Positions 1 through 9,416 of a DNA stretch of 64,000 nt are shown here, in pieces. The DNA is from Streptomyces hygroscopicus. GTDB taxonomy: Bacteria > Actinomycetota > Actinomycetes > Streptomycetales > Streptomycetaceae. Each line of letters opens with the position of its first letter. The first letter of the stretch is position 1. The stretch covers positions 1 through 64,000 of the forward strand of contig NZ_LBMW01000037.1 in NCBI RefSeq assembly GCF_026168105.1. Direction: 5' to 3'. The notes under the pieces were generated by a model. That model had not been told where the DNA came from. It searched no databases and was given only the letters and a program-made list of their open reading frames with translations. The translations under genes were made by a program, and so were the position numbers.

Positions 1-2
1 GC

Positions 3-92
3 CACCGGATGACCGCACCCGACTACCGCACCGAGATGCAGCACCGCTTCACCGTCTGGAACCAGATCACCGGCGTGTCCACCGCGGTCTGA
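3..92 (+). CDS. C-terminal end of an unrecognised protein (partial)
   Basis: The frame is open from the left edge to a TGA at 90-92 and encodes about 29 residues ending in QITGVSTAV. The residue mix is typical of a globular protein C-terminus, and third positions are G/C-rich. Too little is present to name a family. It is on the same strand as the polyol operon but is separated from deoR by a 780-bp gene-free stretch, so a functional link is not shown. Confidence 0.4.
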   Translation, partial: HRMTAPDYRTEMQHRFTVWNQITGVSTAV

Positions 93-875
93 ACACAGCA
101 CCACCACCGGCCACACCCCCGACGCACCCTCAGCCAGCCCGCTCGCGGATAACTTGACAACGCCCCTGCTGGTGCGGAAGCCGGGGCCGTCCGGCCCACC
201 GCATTGGTCCTGTCGGCCTCTCCGCGGCAACGGGCTCCGGCTCAACAATCAAAGGCAGGAACTGCAGCCGGTCTCTCCGCGCCGTCGACCGGCTCGTGGT
301 GCCACGTCCTCTTGGCTCGTTCAAGGCGGGGCAGTCCTCCCGCACGCCCCGGGAACCGCGAGGACATCCGCGCGGGACTCGTGTTGGGGAGGCACGATCC
401 TCGCGCCGCGGCCGTCGCCCGCGCCGGCACACGGGCGGCGGCCGTAGTCGACCGCCGGCAATCAACGACCTTCGCCTGCTCATCTCTTCGGGCGCGTACG
501 GACGCCCCCCGGGAAAGGCGGCACCGATCGCGTCCGACCTCACGGATCGCCTGGCGGATCGGGCGTTCGCCCCCGTACTCGCCGCCTGTAGAACCGCGGA
601 CCCCCGCAGGTAAAGGAAAACGGGCAGCGAAACGGGCACCCTTCAGCCGGCGAGCGGGCAGCGGCCTCCTGCTCTGCGGAGCCCTCTACTGCGACATACA
701 AGGGCTCCGCACTCCAGAAATCGGGCACATTCGGTCATGAATTTCTCTACGTCGAACCTGGCTAGTACGGGCAATCGCCTTGTAGAAATTTCGCCACCAG
801 AGCCCGAACGGGCCGGGCTCCGGGAAGCAGCCGACGCGGGCACAACGCGCAGAGCCGTGAAACGGAGGTGTCGCC
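93..875. other. Gene-free stretch upstream of the DeoR regulator
   Basis: Several overlapping frames are open on both strands only because of high G+C. None has a ribosome site, a recognisable domain or a coding-type residue mix. The one structured element I see is the perfect inverted repeat at 676-710. The last 150 bp should contain the deoR promoter, but I cannot place it with confidence. Confidence 0.5.
676..710 (+). promoter_or_regulatory. Perfect 10-bp inverted repeat, 15-nt loop
   Basis: GCGGAGCCCT at 676-685 is matched by its reverse complement AGGGCTCCGC at 701-710. It lies 165 bp before the deoR start. It could be an operator for the DeoR protein or a hairpin ending upstream transcription. 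No U-tract follows, so an intrinsic terminator of the classic type is less likely. Confidence 0.4.
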
Positions 876-1637
876 GTGGACACCGAGGAACGAAGACGCG
901 GAATCCTGGAAACGGCACGCCGTACCGGATCCATCAACGTCGGGAAGCTCGCCGCCGACCTCGGGGTCTCCAAGGAGACCGTGAGGCGCGATCTGAACGT
1001 ACTGGAGGCGAACGGGCTGGTCCGGCGTACCCATGGCGGTGCCCATCCCGTGGAGAGCGCGGGCTTCGAGACCACGCTCGCCTTCCGCACCACCATGCAC
1101 GTCCCTGAGAAGTCCCGGATCGCTGCCGCCGCGGCCGAACTGCTCGGGGACGCCGAGACCGTCTTCATCGACGAGGGCTACACCCCGCAGCTCATCGCCG
1201 CCGCCCTCCCCAGTGACCGGCCGCTGACCGTGGTCACCTCCTCGCTGTCCACGGCGGGTGCCCTGGCATCCGCCAAGAACATCACGGTGCTGCTGCTCGG
1301 CGGCCGAGTGCGGGGCGGGACGCTGGCCACGGTCGACCACTGGGCGACCCGCATGCTGTCCGGCTTCGTCATCGACCTGGCGTACGTCGGCGCGAACGGC
1401 ATCTCCCGCGAGTACGGACTCACCACCCCCGACCCCGCGGTCAGCGAGGTCAAGGCCCAGGTCATGAGGGTCGCGAGGCGCCGGGTCTTCTCCGGGGTCC
1501 ATACGAAGTTCGGTGCCGTGAGCTTCTGTCGCTTCGCGGAGGTCACCGAGTTCGAGGCGATCGTCACCGACGCCGGGCTGCCCGCCTCCGAAGCACACCG
1601 CTACTCACTGCTGGGCCCCGAAGTCATCCGGGCCTGA
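876..1637 (+). CDS. DeoR/GlpR-family transcriptional regulator
   Basis: This 253-residue protein has a DeoR winged-helix domain at residues 3-58, with the recognition segment SKETVRRDL and the family hallmark RRTHGGA. The C-terminal DeoRC sugar-phosphate sensor follows (about 75-235), including FIDEGYT, the TSS loop and a GGRVRGG segment. It starts at GTG 876 with an ACGGAGGTG ribosome site 8 nt upstream. DeoR repressors usually bind a phosphorylated sugar or polyol and derepress the adjacent uptake genes. The binding-protein gene begins 80 bp downstream on the same strand, so this is the likely local regulator of the transporter and dehydrogenase. The exact effector cannot be read from sequence. 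Confidence 0.9.
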   Translation: MDTEERRRGILETARRTGSINVGKLAADLGVSKETVRRDLNVLEANGLVRRTHGGAHPVESAGFETTLAFRTTMHVPEKSRIAAAAAELLGDAETVFIDEGYTPQLIAAALPSDRPLTVVTSSLSTAGALASAKNITVLLLGGRVRGGTLATVDHWATRMLSGFVIDLAYVGANGISREYGLTTPDPAVSEVKAQVMRVARRRVFSGVHTKFGAVSFCRFAEVTEFEAIVTDAGLPASEAHRYSLLGPEVIRA

Positions 1638-1717
1638 GCCTCGATTCATCTCCCGATCCGCCCCGTGGGGCCGGGGTCTGGTTCCCCATGCCTTCGAAAC
1701 ATCCCTTGGAGTCAGTA

Positions 1718-3073
1718 ATGCGCACACGAAGAATGATCCACGCCCTCATTACGGCCACGGCCGCAGGCTCAGTGCTGGTCGCCTGCAGCGGGGCGGGCGG
1801 CTCCTCGAGCTCCGACGGGGGCAAGAGCATCAATGTGCTGATGGTCGGCAACCCGCAGATGGAGGACATCGCGAAGCTCACCAAGGACACGTTCACGAAG
1901 GACACCGGCATCAAGGTGAACTTCACGGTCCTTCCCGAGAACGAGCTGCGTGACAAGGTCACCCAGGACATCGCCACCCAGGCCGGTCAGTACGACGTCG
2001 CCACGATCGGCGCCTACGAGGTACCTATCTGGGCCAAGAACGGCTGGCTGCACGAACTCGGCTCCTACGCCGACAAGGACGCGAGCTTCGACAAGGCCGA
2101 CCTGCTCAAGCCGATGGTGCAGTCGCTGTCCGGCTCCGACGGCAAGCTCTACGCCCTGCCGTTCTACGGCGAGTCGTCATTCCTCATGTACAACAAGGAC
2201 GTCATGAAGGCGAAGGGCGTCACGGTGCCCGAGCACCCGACCTGGCAGCAGGTCGCCGACATCGCGGCCAAGGTCGACGGCGCCGAGCCCGGCATGCGGG
2301 GCATCTGCCTGCGTGGACTGGCCGGTTGGGGCGAGCTCGGGGCGCCATTGACGTCCGTGGTCAACACCTTCGGCGGCACATGGTTCACCAAGGACTGGAA
2401 GGCCCAGGTGGGCAGCCCGGAGTTCAAGAAGGCGACCAACTTCTACGTCGACCTGGTCAAGAAGCACGGCGAGGCGGGAGCGGCGCAGTCCGGTTTCACC
2501 GAGTGCCTCAACGCCATGAGTCAGAAGAAGGTCGCGATGTGGTACGACGCGACCAGCGCCGCCGGGTCGCTGGAGGACTCCAGCTCCAGCAAGATCGCCG
2601 GCCATGTCGGTTACGCCTACGCACCGACCGTCGAGACCAAGAGCAGCGGCTGGCTGTGGGCCTGGGCGTGGGCCATGCCCAAGACCACCAAGAAGGCCGA
2701 CGCCGCCTCGAAGTTCATGCTGTGGGCCTCCAGCAAGAAGTACGAGAAGTTGGTCGGCGAGAAGCTCGGCTGGTCGCGCGTCCCGGCCGGCAAGCGGGCC
2801 AGCACGTACGAGATCCCGCAGTACCAGAAGGCCGCCGCGTCGTTCGGTGACATCACCCTGAAGTCCGTCGAGGGAGCCGACCCGGCCAACCCGGGCGTCC
2901 AGCCCAGGCCGACTGTGGGCATCCAGTACGTGGCCATCCCCGAGTTCCAGGACCTGGGAACCAAGGTCACCCAGGAGATCTCCGCCGCCATCGCCGGCAA
3001 GACCGGCGTGGACAAGGCGCTGGACGACGGCCAGAAGCTCGCCGAGGACGTCGCCAAGAACTACCAGAAGTGA
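1718..3073 (+). CDS. ABC transporter sugar/polyol-binding lipoprotein
   Basis: Family 1 extracellular solute-binding protein of 451 residues. The start at ATG 1718 is preferred over 1688 because TTGGAGTC lies 6 nt before it and it gives a compact signal: MRTRR, a hydrophobic stretch, then the lipobox LVAC with Cys23 as the lipidated residue. A Ser/Gly-rich linker and the two-lobed binding protein follow. The protein would be anchored outside the membrane and deliver ligand to the two permeases downstream. The overall organisation (binding protein, two permeases, zinc dehydrogenase) resembles mannitol/sorbitol uptake operons, so a sugar alcohol is the likely ligand. That is inference from context. 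Confidence 0.88.
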   Translation: MRTRRMIHALITATAAGSVLVACSGAGGSSSSDGGKSINVLMVGNPQMEDIAKLTKDTFTKDTGIKVNFTVLPENELRDKVTQDIATQAGQYDVATIGAYEVPIWAKNGWLHELGSYADKDASFDKADLLKPMVQSLSGSDGKLYALPFYGESSFLMYNKDVMKAKGVTVPEHPTWQQVADIAAKVDGAEPGMRGICLRGLAGWGELGAPLTSVVNTFGGTWFTKDWKAQVGSPEFKKATNFYVDLVKKHGEAGAAQSGFTECLNAMSQKKVAMWYDATSAAGSLEDSSSSKIAGHVGYAYAPTVETKSSGWLWAWAWAMPKTTKKADAASKFMLWASSKKYEKLVGEKLGWSRVPAGKRASTYEIPQYQKAAASFGDITLKSVEGADPANPGVQPRPTVGIQYVAIPEFQDLGTKVTQEISAAIAGKTGVDKALDDGQKLAEDVAKNYQK

Positions 3074-3079
3074 CCTTCA

Positions 3080-3111
3080 GTGCCCGGCCGGCCCTGGCGC
3101 CGACCGGGCAC
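3080..3111 (+). promoter_or_regulatory. Intercistronic stem-loop after the binding-protein gene
   Basis: GTGCCCGG at 3080-3087 pairs with CCGGGCAC at 3104-3111, with extra G/C pairing inside. Hairpins between a binding-protein gene and its permeases commonly stabilise or partly terminate the upstream message, so that binding protein is made in excess. That role is inferred here. Confidence 0.45.
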
Positions 3112-3151
3112 CGCTTCCCGGCCCCGGCCCTCACCGGCAGAGGAACCATCC

Positions 3152-4111
3152 ATGACCACGCTCACTGCACCCCCCAAGACAGCACCACCACCCGCCGGCA
3201 CCCGGAATTACCCGGGCATCGGCAAATGGAAGCGCCGCATCCCGCTGTTGCCGGCGCTGATCTTCACCATCGGCGTCACACAACTGCCCTTCGTGGCCAC
3301 GCTCGTCATCTCCACCTTCCAGTGGAACATCCTCAAGCCGGGCGACCGGCACTTCGTCGGCCTGTCCAACTTCACGTTCGTCTTCACGGACGAGCGGCTG
3401 CGCACCGCGGTGCTCAACACCATCGTGCTCACCGCATCGGTGGTGCTCATCAGCGTGGTCCTCGGTCTCGGCCTGGCCATGCTGCTCGACCGCCGGTTCC
3501 TCGGCCGTGGTCTGGCACGCACGATGCTCATCGCCCCGTTCCTGGTCATGCCGGTCGCGGCGGCGCTGCTGTGGAAGCACGCCCTCTACAACCCCGACTA
3601 CGGCTTGCTGAACGGCACCCTCAACGCCGTATGGCGGCTGTTCGGCGCCGACAACGGTCCCACGGTCGACTGGGTGTCCTCCTACCCCATGCCCGCCGTC
3701 GTGGTCTCGCTGGTGTGGCAGTGGACACCGTTCATGATGCTGATCCTCCTGGCCGGTCTGCAGGCGCAGCCCGGGGATGTACTGGAGGCGGCGAGGGTCG
3801 ACGGGGCGTCGGCCATGGCGACCTTCCGGCACATCACGCTGCCGCATCTGCGCCAGTACATCGAGCTGGGCATCCTGCTCGGCACGATCTACGTCGTGCA
3901 GACCTTCGATGCGGTCTACACCATCACCCAGGGCGGCCCCGGCTCCCAGACCACGAACCTGCCCTACGAGATCTACCTGACCATGTTCCGCAAGTACGAG
4001 TACGGCCAGGCGGCCGCCGCCGGTGTCGTCGTCGTGCTCGGCTCGATCGTGATCGCGACCTTCACGCTGCGCACCATCGCGTCGCTGTTCCGCGAGGAGG
4101 TATCCCGATGA
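3152..4111 (+). CDS. ABC sugar/polyol permease, MalF-type
   Basis: Inner-membrane permease of 319 residues with about six hydrophobic segments. The cytoplasmic EAA loop begins at residue 212 (EAARVDGASA), the contact site for an ATPase. I chose ATG 3152, with AGAGGAA 7 nt upstream, over the ATG at 3080, which would add an unlikely Arg/Pro-rich tail. The gene overlaps the next permease by the ATGA at 4108-4111, showing translational coupling. No ATPase gene is present nearby. In Streptomyces such operons usually borrow the shared ATPase MsiK, which I infer here. Confidence 0.9.
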   Translation: MTTLTAPPKTAPPPAGTRNYPGIGKWKRRIPLLPALIFTIGVTQLPFVATLVISTFQWNILKPGDRHFVGLSNFTFVFTDERLRTAVLNTIVLTASVVLISVVLGLGLAMLLDRRFLGRGLARTMLIAPFLVMPVAAALLWKHALYNPDYGLLNGTLNAVWRLFGADNGPTVDWVSSYPMPAVVVSLVWQWTPFMMLILLAGLQAQPGDVLEAARVDGASAMATFRHITLPHLRQYIELGILLGTIYVVQTFDAVYTITQGGPGSQTTNLPYEIYLTMFRKYEYGQAAAAGVVVVLGSIVIATFTLRTIASLFREEVSR

Positions 4112-4995
4112 CCGCTCACGCAGCAGTCGCCGCACCCGGCGCGAGGCTGAAGAAATTCCTCCGCCGCCACGACGACCACGGCGGTACGCCGAAGCTGTCG
4201 CCGCTGTGGACCTTCGTCGCCTGGCTCGCCACACTGGCGTTCTTCGCGCCGGTGGCGTGGATGGTGCTCACCTCCTTCCACCAGGAGGCAGACGCGGCGA
4301 CCAACCCGCCGACCCCTTTCGCCCCCCTCACGTTCGACCAGTACAAACTGCTGTTCAGCCGGGACATCACCCCGTTTCTCCTCAACTCGGTCATGGCGAG
4401 CGTGATTTCGACGCTGCTGGTGCTCGCCCTGGCGGTGCCGGCGGCCTACGCACTGTCCATCAAGCCGGTCGAGAAGTGGACCGACGTGATGTTCTTCTTC
4501 CTGTCGACGAAGTTCCTGCCGGCCATCGCGGCCCTGCTGCCGGTGTACCTGATCGTCAAGGACGTCGGGATGCTGGACAACGTGTGGACACTGATCGTCC
4601 TGTACACCGCCATGAACCTCCCGATCGCGGTGTGGATGATGCGCTCGTTCCTCGCCGAGGTCCCCAAGGAGATCCTGGAAGCGGCCGAGGTCGACGGCGC
4701 CGGGCTGCCCACTGTCCTGCTGCGGATCGTCGCGCCGGTCGCCATGCCCGGACTCGCCGCCACCTCGCTGATCTGCTTCATCTTCAGCTGGAACGAGTTC
4801 ATGTTCGCCGTGAACCTCACCGCGACACAGGCGTCCACCGCGCCGGTCTTCCTCGTCGGCTTCATCACCAGTGAGGGCCTCTTCCTCGCCCGGCTGTGCG
4901 CCGCCGCCACGCTGGTCTCCCTGCCCGTCCTCATCGCCGGTTTCGCCGCCCAGGACAAACTCGTCCGTGGCCTGTCCCTAGGAGCAGTCAAATGA
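4108..4995 (+). CDS. ABC sugar/polyol permease, MalG-type
   Basis: Second permease of the pair, 295 residues, with a short basic cytoplasmic N-terminus, six hydrophobic segments and an EAA loop at residues 191-193 (EAAEVDGAGL). The start ATG 4108 overlaps the previous stop and is preceded by CGAGGAGG. The gene is coupled in turn to the dehydrogenase through ATGA at 4992-4995. It would form the heterodimeric membrane channel with the 3152-4111 product. Confidence 0.9.
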   Translation: MTAHAAVAAPGARLKKFLRRHDDHGGTPKLSPLWTFVAWLATLAFFAPVAWMVLTSFHQEADAATNPPTPFAPLTFDQYKLLFSRDITPFLLNSVMASVISTLLVLALAVPAAYALSIKPVEKWTDVMFFFLSTKFLPAIAALLPVYLIVKDVGMLDNVWTLIVLYTAMNLPIAVWMMRSFLAEVPKEILEAAEVDGAGLPTVLLRIVAPVAMPGLAATSLICFIFSWNEFMFAVNLTATQASTAPVFLVGFITSEGLFLARLCAAATLVSLPVLIAGFAAQDKLVRGLSLGAVK

Positions 4996-5984
4996 GGGCC
5001 GCCGTCATCACCGAGCCGGGCAAGGTGGAGCTCGCCATCGTCGACGACCCGGCTCCCGGGCCGCGCGAGGTCGTCATCCAGGTCGCCGCCACCGGACTGT
5101 GCGGCACAGACCTGCACATCCTGCACGGCGAGCACGCCCCGAGCCTGCCCGTCGTCCCCGGCCACGAGTTCGCCGGAGTGGTTGTCGCGGTCGGCACCGA
5201 GGTGACGGAGGTGGCGGCAGGCGCCCGTGTCGCGGTCGACCCGAATCTGTACTGCTCCGAGTGCCACTACTGCCGCCTCGGCCGCAACAACCTGTGCGAG
5301 CGGTACGCGGCCATCGGCGTCACCCACCCCGGTGCCGCCGCCGAGTTCGTGGCCGCGCCCGTCGCCAACTGCACAGTCCTGTCCGACGGCATACGCACCG
5401 AGGACGCGGCCCTGATCGAGCCGCTGTCCTGTGCGGTGCGCGGCTACGACGTCCTGCGCAGCCGCCTCGCCTCCCGCGTGCTCGTCTACGGTGCCGGAAC
5501 CATGGGGCTGATGATGCTCCAGCTCGCCAAGGCCACCGGCGCGGTGAGCGTCGACGTTGTCGACATCAACGCCGAACGGCTTGCCACCGCCGTGCAGTTG
5601 GGGTGCTCTGCGTCCGCCGCGTCCGCCGACGAGCTCGACCGGCCGCCCTACGGCTGGGATGTGGTCATCGACGCCACCGGCAACGCCGGCGCCATCCAGG
5701 ACGCGCTGGCCCGGGTCGGCAAGGGCGGTACGTACCTGCAGTTTGGCGTTGCCTCGCCCACCGCCCGCGTCACCGTCGAGCCGTACAGGATCTACAACCA
5801 GGAGATCACCATCACCGGCTCCATGGCCGTCCTGCACAGCTTCGAACGCGCTGCGGAATTGTTCGCCAGCGGGGTGCTCGATCCCCAGGTGTTCATCAGC
5901 CACCGGCTGCCGTTGACGGAGTACCCGCAGGCGCTGGACCAGTTCGCAGCCGGCCAGGGGCGCAAAATTGTTGTGCTGCCCTGA
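4992..5984 (+). CDS. Zinc-dependent alcohol/polyol dehydrogenase (MDR family)
   Basis: Medium-chain dehydrogenase of 330 residues. Catalytic-zinc ligands are Cys37 (GLCGTD) and His58-Glu59 (GHEF). Structural-zinc cysteines are at 88, 91, 94 and 102. The Rossmann motif YGAGTMG, around residue 170, binds NAD(P). It is translationally coupled to the permease, so its substrate is probably what the transporter imports. Sorbitol, xylitol or a threitol-type polyol would fit the family and the operon. The product would be a ketose entering central metabolism. No sugar kinase is seen in the window. The operon appears to end here, with no clear hairpin after the stop. Confidence 0.88.
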   Translation: MRAAVITEPGKVELAIVDDPAPGPREVVIQVAATGLCGTDLHILHGEHAPSLPVVPGHEFAGVVVAVGTEVTEVAAGARVAVDPNLYCSECHYCRLGRNNLCERYAAIGVTHPGAAAEFVAAPVANCTVLSDGIRTEDAALIEPLSCAVRGYDVLRSRLASRVLVYGAGTMGLMMLQLAKATGAVSVDVVDINAERLATAVQLGCSASAASADELDRPPYGWDVVIDATGNAGAIQDALARVGKGGTYLQFGVASPTARVTVEPYRIYNQEITITGSMAVLHSFERAAELFASGVLDPQVFISHRLPLTEYPQALDQFAAGQGRKIVVLP

Positions 5985-6169
5985 CCTTCACTTGCCGGTC
6001 ACGCCCCAATGCCGTTGCTTGAGAGGCGCACGTAGTTCCTCTCCCAGGCACAGTGACCGCCGGGGTGCTGGTTCGTTGACACGGACATGCATCCATGGAT
6101 CGGGTTATCCGATGAAGTCCGGCTCGGGTTGATCACCAAGCCCCGTCCTCTGTCGAGCCGGTTCATGGT

Positions 6170-6330
6170 CTACTTCGTGCTTGCGTGCGCCACAATGAAC
6201 GCCTTCTCACCGGCGCCGGGCAGCAGCGGGGTGTGCGCGGCCAGTGCGTCGGGGAACGTGCGGTGCACCGCCTGCAGTTGGAGGGGGTGACCGTGGGTGA
6301 AGGAGCGCAGGAACGTGCCCAGGGTGGCCG
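6170..6330 (-). pseudogene. IS1380-family transposase fragment
   Basis: On the minus strand about 53 residues read KPPATLGTFLRSFTHGHPLQ and continue to LLPGAGEKAFIVAHASTK before a stop at 6170. From memory of the family, the pattern 'APSTLGTFLRAFTFGHVRQLDAV' followed by a G-ER-FVDID stretch is characteristic of the N-terminal part of IS1380-type transposases in actinobacteria. The fragment joins repeat block L1 at about 6330. The rest of the element is absent. Confidence 0.45.
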
Positions 6331-6520
6331 GAGGCTTGAACGTAGAACGCGGCGACGGCCTCGTTGTGCGGGTCTTTGGGGTCGTGCAGGGCCGTGGCGG
6401 CCGTATGGTCCAGGATGACCGCGATGGGGGCCTACGCGGCCGCCGGGTCCTGGCTGGCGCCGAGGCGTTCCAGGAGCCTGCGGGCCTTCGCCTCGGCCTC
6501 CTCGCTGGGCACCGTGCCCA
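6326..6520. repeat. Direct repeat L1 (degraded copy of 61742-61940)
   Basis: The stretch from ggccggaggcttgaacgt to the CTCGCTGGGCACCGT region matches 61742-61940 at most positions by eye. On the minus strand both copies encode the segment HDP-DP--EAVAAF-VQASG. The left copy carries an in-frame TAG just before that segment and is therefore a pseudogene of the 61451-61966 reading frame. Confidence 0.7.
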
Positions 6521-7193
6521 AGTTCGAGGCAGGAGTCGATGACACACGTCCGTGCCAACGGCCACAACCCAGCAGGCCCGGGACCCGTGGCCGACGGGTT
6601 TACCTGGCCCACCGCGGTTCGAGGACTCAGGGACCCAGGTTGGCCGTCGGAGTTGGTCCTCGTAGGGTCCGGGCTGGGCGGGAGCGGAGCGTGATGACCG
6701 AGCCGCGCCGCAGGGCGGGGTGTCACGCTGTCATGCGGGAACGGCAGCAGGGTTTGGAGTCTGTCCCGCACTCGAAAGCCGATCATTTCAGGCATTCGGA
6801 CAGGTGCTGTCGCGTGGTCGAACGGCGGCGCGACAGGGCGGCGCGGGGGCGGCTTCGGCCTCCTCGTGGCGGCTCTGCTCGTGCTCAAAGCTGCCGGGCG
6901 CGTTTCGCGTTCGGCGGCGGGCCGCCAGCTCGTCCTGGACCACGGCGTCGGTGCCTGGGTCGTGCGCGCCGCCATACCGAACCCGCCACCGCGGTCCGCC
7001 CTGGCTCCACGATCGGCCTCCGCCCGGCGCCGCGCGGCCTCCCCGGACCTCATTCTCCGGGTCTCCACCAGACCGAGCACCGACGGAACTGGCCACCTCC
7101 CAGCGACGAGACCAGACCAATCACGCCATCTCTCCCGCCGCTGACTGGAGTTCATGCCTTCGCCCGAGCCAAACGATCACGTTCGGAAAGCGG
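6521..7193. other. Segment inserted between repeat blocks L1 and L2, no supported gene
   Basis: In the right-hand copy, the sequence equivalent to L1 runs straight into that of L2 (junction near 61940). Here about 670 bp separates them. Frames are open on both strands but look like Arg/Pro/Ala-rich shadows. I found no terminal inverted repeat or transposase motif, so I do not name it. Confidence 0.4.
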
Positions 7194-7737
7194 GTGGCTT
7201 CTGACTCCAAACCCTGCATGGTACTTGGTCACCGGCCCGTCGGCGATGCCGGTTCAGCGACATCTCACGGACTTGGATAGATTTACTCCATTACTCCCTG
7301 GGGCGGATGTCGATGTGCGGGACGACTGGTTGACGCTCGGGCGGGATCGCCTACTCTCACTCGTCGTGGCTTGGGCAACCCTCAGACGCCTGAGGTCTTG
7401 GCCTCGCACCTGAATTGCCTACCATCCTTCAACCGTGCCGAAATAGCGCCCGCGCGCCTGCGCAACCTCCCCTTCTTCCTGTAACTGTTTCAGTCGCCGG
7501 GCTGCACTTTCTCGATCGACTCCGGCCTCACACACCAGTACTACGACGTCCTGCCCATCGACGGCGGCCGCGGCGGTACGGGAGCACGCCACTCGGTCAC
7601 CGGCGGCCTATCCCGTAGGCGGCAATTGTGACCGCACACCGTACACCTTATGCGCAGCTTGCGTCGCACCGGCCGCCGAGGATTGGATCCCACGGGTAGC
7701 CGCCGCCACCAGGTCCATTGGGTCGAAGGCCCCATCC
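7194..7737. repeat. Direct repeat L2/L3 (degraded copy of 61943-62684)
   Basis: From GTGGCTTCTGACTCCAA onward the sequence parallels the right block, including the 3' part of the winged-helix gene at 62001-62405. At 7533 the left copy jumps ahead, losing the equivalent of about 62286-62510, so the winged-helix gene has no 5' end here. Alignment resumes with CACACCAGTACTACGACG and continues to GTCGAAGGCCCC at 7737. Frameshifts and small insertions show it is decayed. Confidence 0.75.
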
Positions 7738-7862
7738 CGGTCCCTGGGGAACCTCCACGGTGGGCGGACCGACATCGGTCAGGACAGTCTTGGACCCCTT
7801 TTCATCGCGGGAGTTACCCCCGTTCTTCCCTGCCCGATCGTGCCGGTCAAGTGCTGCGGCTC
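7738..7862 (-). pseudogene. IS256-family transposase fragment (internal)
   Basis: The minus strand reads GKNGGNSRDEKGSKTVLTDV, then GPPTVEVPQG. This is the IS256 signature 'GNSRNGTRSKTVLT-IG-V--EVPRD' from the N-terminal part of the transposase. It interrupts the repeat block exactly between GTCGAAGGCCCC and GGATATGACCAGTG, which are adjacent in the right-hand copy (about 62684). A second IS256 fragment lies at 9628-9953. Confidence 0.65.
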
Positions 7863-9416
7863 CTCTCGGATATGACCAGTGCGCGGGGTATCGGCGTGGG
7901 CAGAAGGACGGGACGCCACCCCACTCGGCGGACGCATAGCTGCGATGGACGGCAGGCTGGAACTGTCGTGCACAGCAGCAGCCCGCGCTGCGGAACTCGC
8001 TGGCTGCCATGCTGCAGCTCTTGACAGGTTTCCCCAGCCGGCGGGAAGGGCTGGTGCCGTGTCCTGGTTCGTCCAGACGACTTTCTGTCCTGTGACATCC
8101 CACGTGCCGGTTCTGATGATTTGCTTGTAGCTGAGGGGGGCGGTGTTGGGGCCATAGTAGCGGACGTGGATGATGGCCTCCGGAGGGATGACTCCGGTGA
8201 AGGCAACCTCATCTTCGGATTTGTAGTATTTGTCGGGATTCCCGCCGAGGTTCTGGATGGTTGCGTTGACGTCGACACCGGTCTTGCTATTCGGATCGGG
8301 GTGACGCGCCGGATCGATGTCGTACCGGTATTGCATTCTGTCGCTCCAGAGCGCGTCGTTACGGGTTGTGGAGACGAATTGAGAGGCAGGACTATCCTTC
8401 TGCCAGCGGAAGACCGTGACGATTTTTGACGGGTCCCGAGGCTTGATACCTTCCCTGAATATCAACTCAGGTGAAACTTCCGTAAAGTGATAGAGCGCTT
8501 CGCCTCCCTTGCTTTCGACGACAGAGTTTTTATCTGTGGGATGGATGAGGTCGTAGTTGACGGCCGGTGCGTTGTCCGTCTGGGGCCGGGCGGTGATGTT
8601 CATGGTGGGCTGGTTGCTGTTGGTGGGTGTGGGGGTGTGGCTGTATCGGTGGAGATACGGGGCCAGAACGTCGGCGATCTGCTGGAGGTGGTCGGAGGTG
8701 AGAGTGAAGGACGGCTGTGTTCCCGAGTTGTCGTGGAAGGGGCCCATCAGGCTGGACTCGCCTTCGGCGACTGTCTGAGGACCGCGCCCGCCCGGGGTGA
8801 GCAGCACCCGCGGGTCGGCCTGATCATCGCGCACCCCCAGGCCGTGCACGAACTCGTGCACCAAGGCCGCGGGATGGACCCCGGTGAACCAGGTGTCTTG
8901 CCTCATCGGGCGGCCCGGCCCTGGTCGGCCCCGGCGGAGCTGCACCACCGTGTGGGCCGCCTCGGGCGAATCGACGAACCGCGCCTCGGCCCGCAGGACC
9001 GGACCCGGGACCTGCGGACCGGTGGCGCGGCCCGGCTGGAGCGCCGGCAGCCGGTAGTGACGCTCATTGACCAGCTTTTCCAGGGCATCGGTGTGGTCAC
9101 GGCGCAGTGCGGCGACCTGATCGGCATACCGGTCATCACCGGGCCTGGCATCCGGGACATCAACGTGGATCCGTCGGGTCATGACGATGGTGTCCCCAGC
9201 CGGGCTCCCATCCCGGTACCAGGCCCAGGCGTATCCCACCTCGGTGCACTCCCCGGAACCGGCAGGCCGATGCACCGCCGACGGGGAGCCGTCCTGCCCT
9301 ACCGTGAACACGAACGCCGATGGCACAGCCGCCTCCCCCGACCGAGCCCCGAACGGCAGCCAGCGTTCCGTGGTGACATCACCCGAACCCCACAACTTCG
9401 AAACAGCCCGGCTCAT
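7779..9416 (-). CDS. Truncated polymorphic toxin: zincin domain plus ADP-ribosyltransferase toxin
   Basis: This 545-codon frame has toxin-type sequence only in residues 1-460. Residues about 80-255 form a zincin-like pre-toxin domain with HEFVHG (His187, Glu188, His191). A Pro/Thr/Asn linker follows at 260-300. Residues 303-450 resemble pierisin/scabin-type ADP-ribosyltransferases: the first strand LYHF with His310, the STT motif at 349-351 and an E-x-E motif (Glu401-Asp402-Glu403) in SEDEVAFTG. The family normally has Arg where His310 stands, so the active site is atypical. Giant Streptomyces toxins share this architecture, and the missing N-terminus probably held delivery domains. An in-frame stop lies four codons before ATG 9416, next to IS256 debris. 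From about residue 461 (nt 8040 downward) the frame runs into repeat and IS sequence. No immunity gene is visible. Confidence 0.72.
   Translation of the reverse strand: MSRAVSKLWGSGDVTTERWLPFGARSGEAAVPSAFVFTVGQDGSPSAVHRPAGSGECTEVGYAWAWYRDGSPAGDTIVMTRRIHVDVPDARPGDDRYADQVAALRRDHTDALEKLVNERHYRLPALQPGRATGPQVPGPVLRAEARFVDSPEAAHTVVQLRRGRPGPGRPMRQDTWFTGVHPAALVHEFVHGLGVRDDQADPRVLLTPGGRGPQTVAEGESSLMGPFHDNSGTQPSFTLTSDHLQQIADVLAPYLHRYSHTPTPTNSNQPTMNITARPQTDNAPAVNYDLIHPTDKNSVVESKGGEALYHFTEVSPELIFREGIKPRDPSKIVTVFRWQKDSPASQFVSTTRNDALWSDRMQYRYDIDPARHPDPNSKTGVDVNATIQNLGGNPDKYYKSEDEVAFTGVIPPEAIIHVRYYGPNTAPLSYKQIIRTGTWDVTGQKVVWTNQDTAPALPAGWGNLSRAAAWQPASSAARAAAVHDSSSLPSIAAMRPPSGVASRPSAHADTPRTGHIREEPQHLTGTIGQGRTGVTPAMKRGPRLS

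Noticed and set aside
130..740. Overlapping open frames on both strands upstream of deoR
   Set aside because: No ribosome site or domain, and residues are dominated by Arg, Pro, Gly and Ser.
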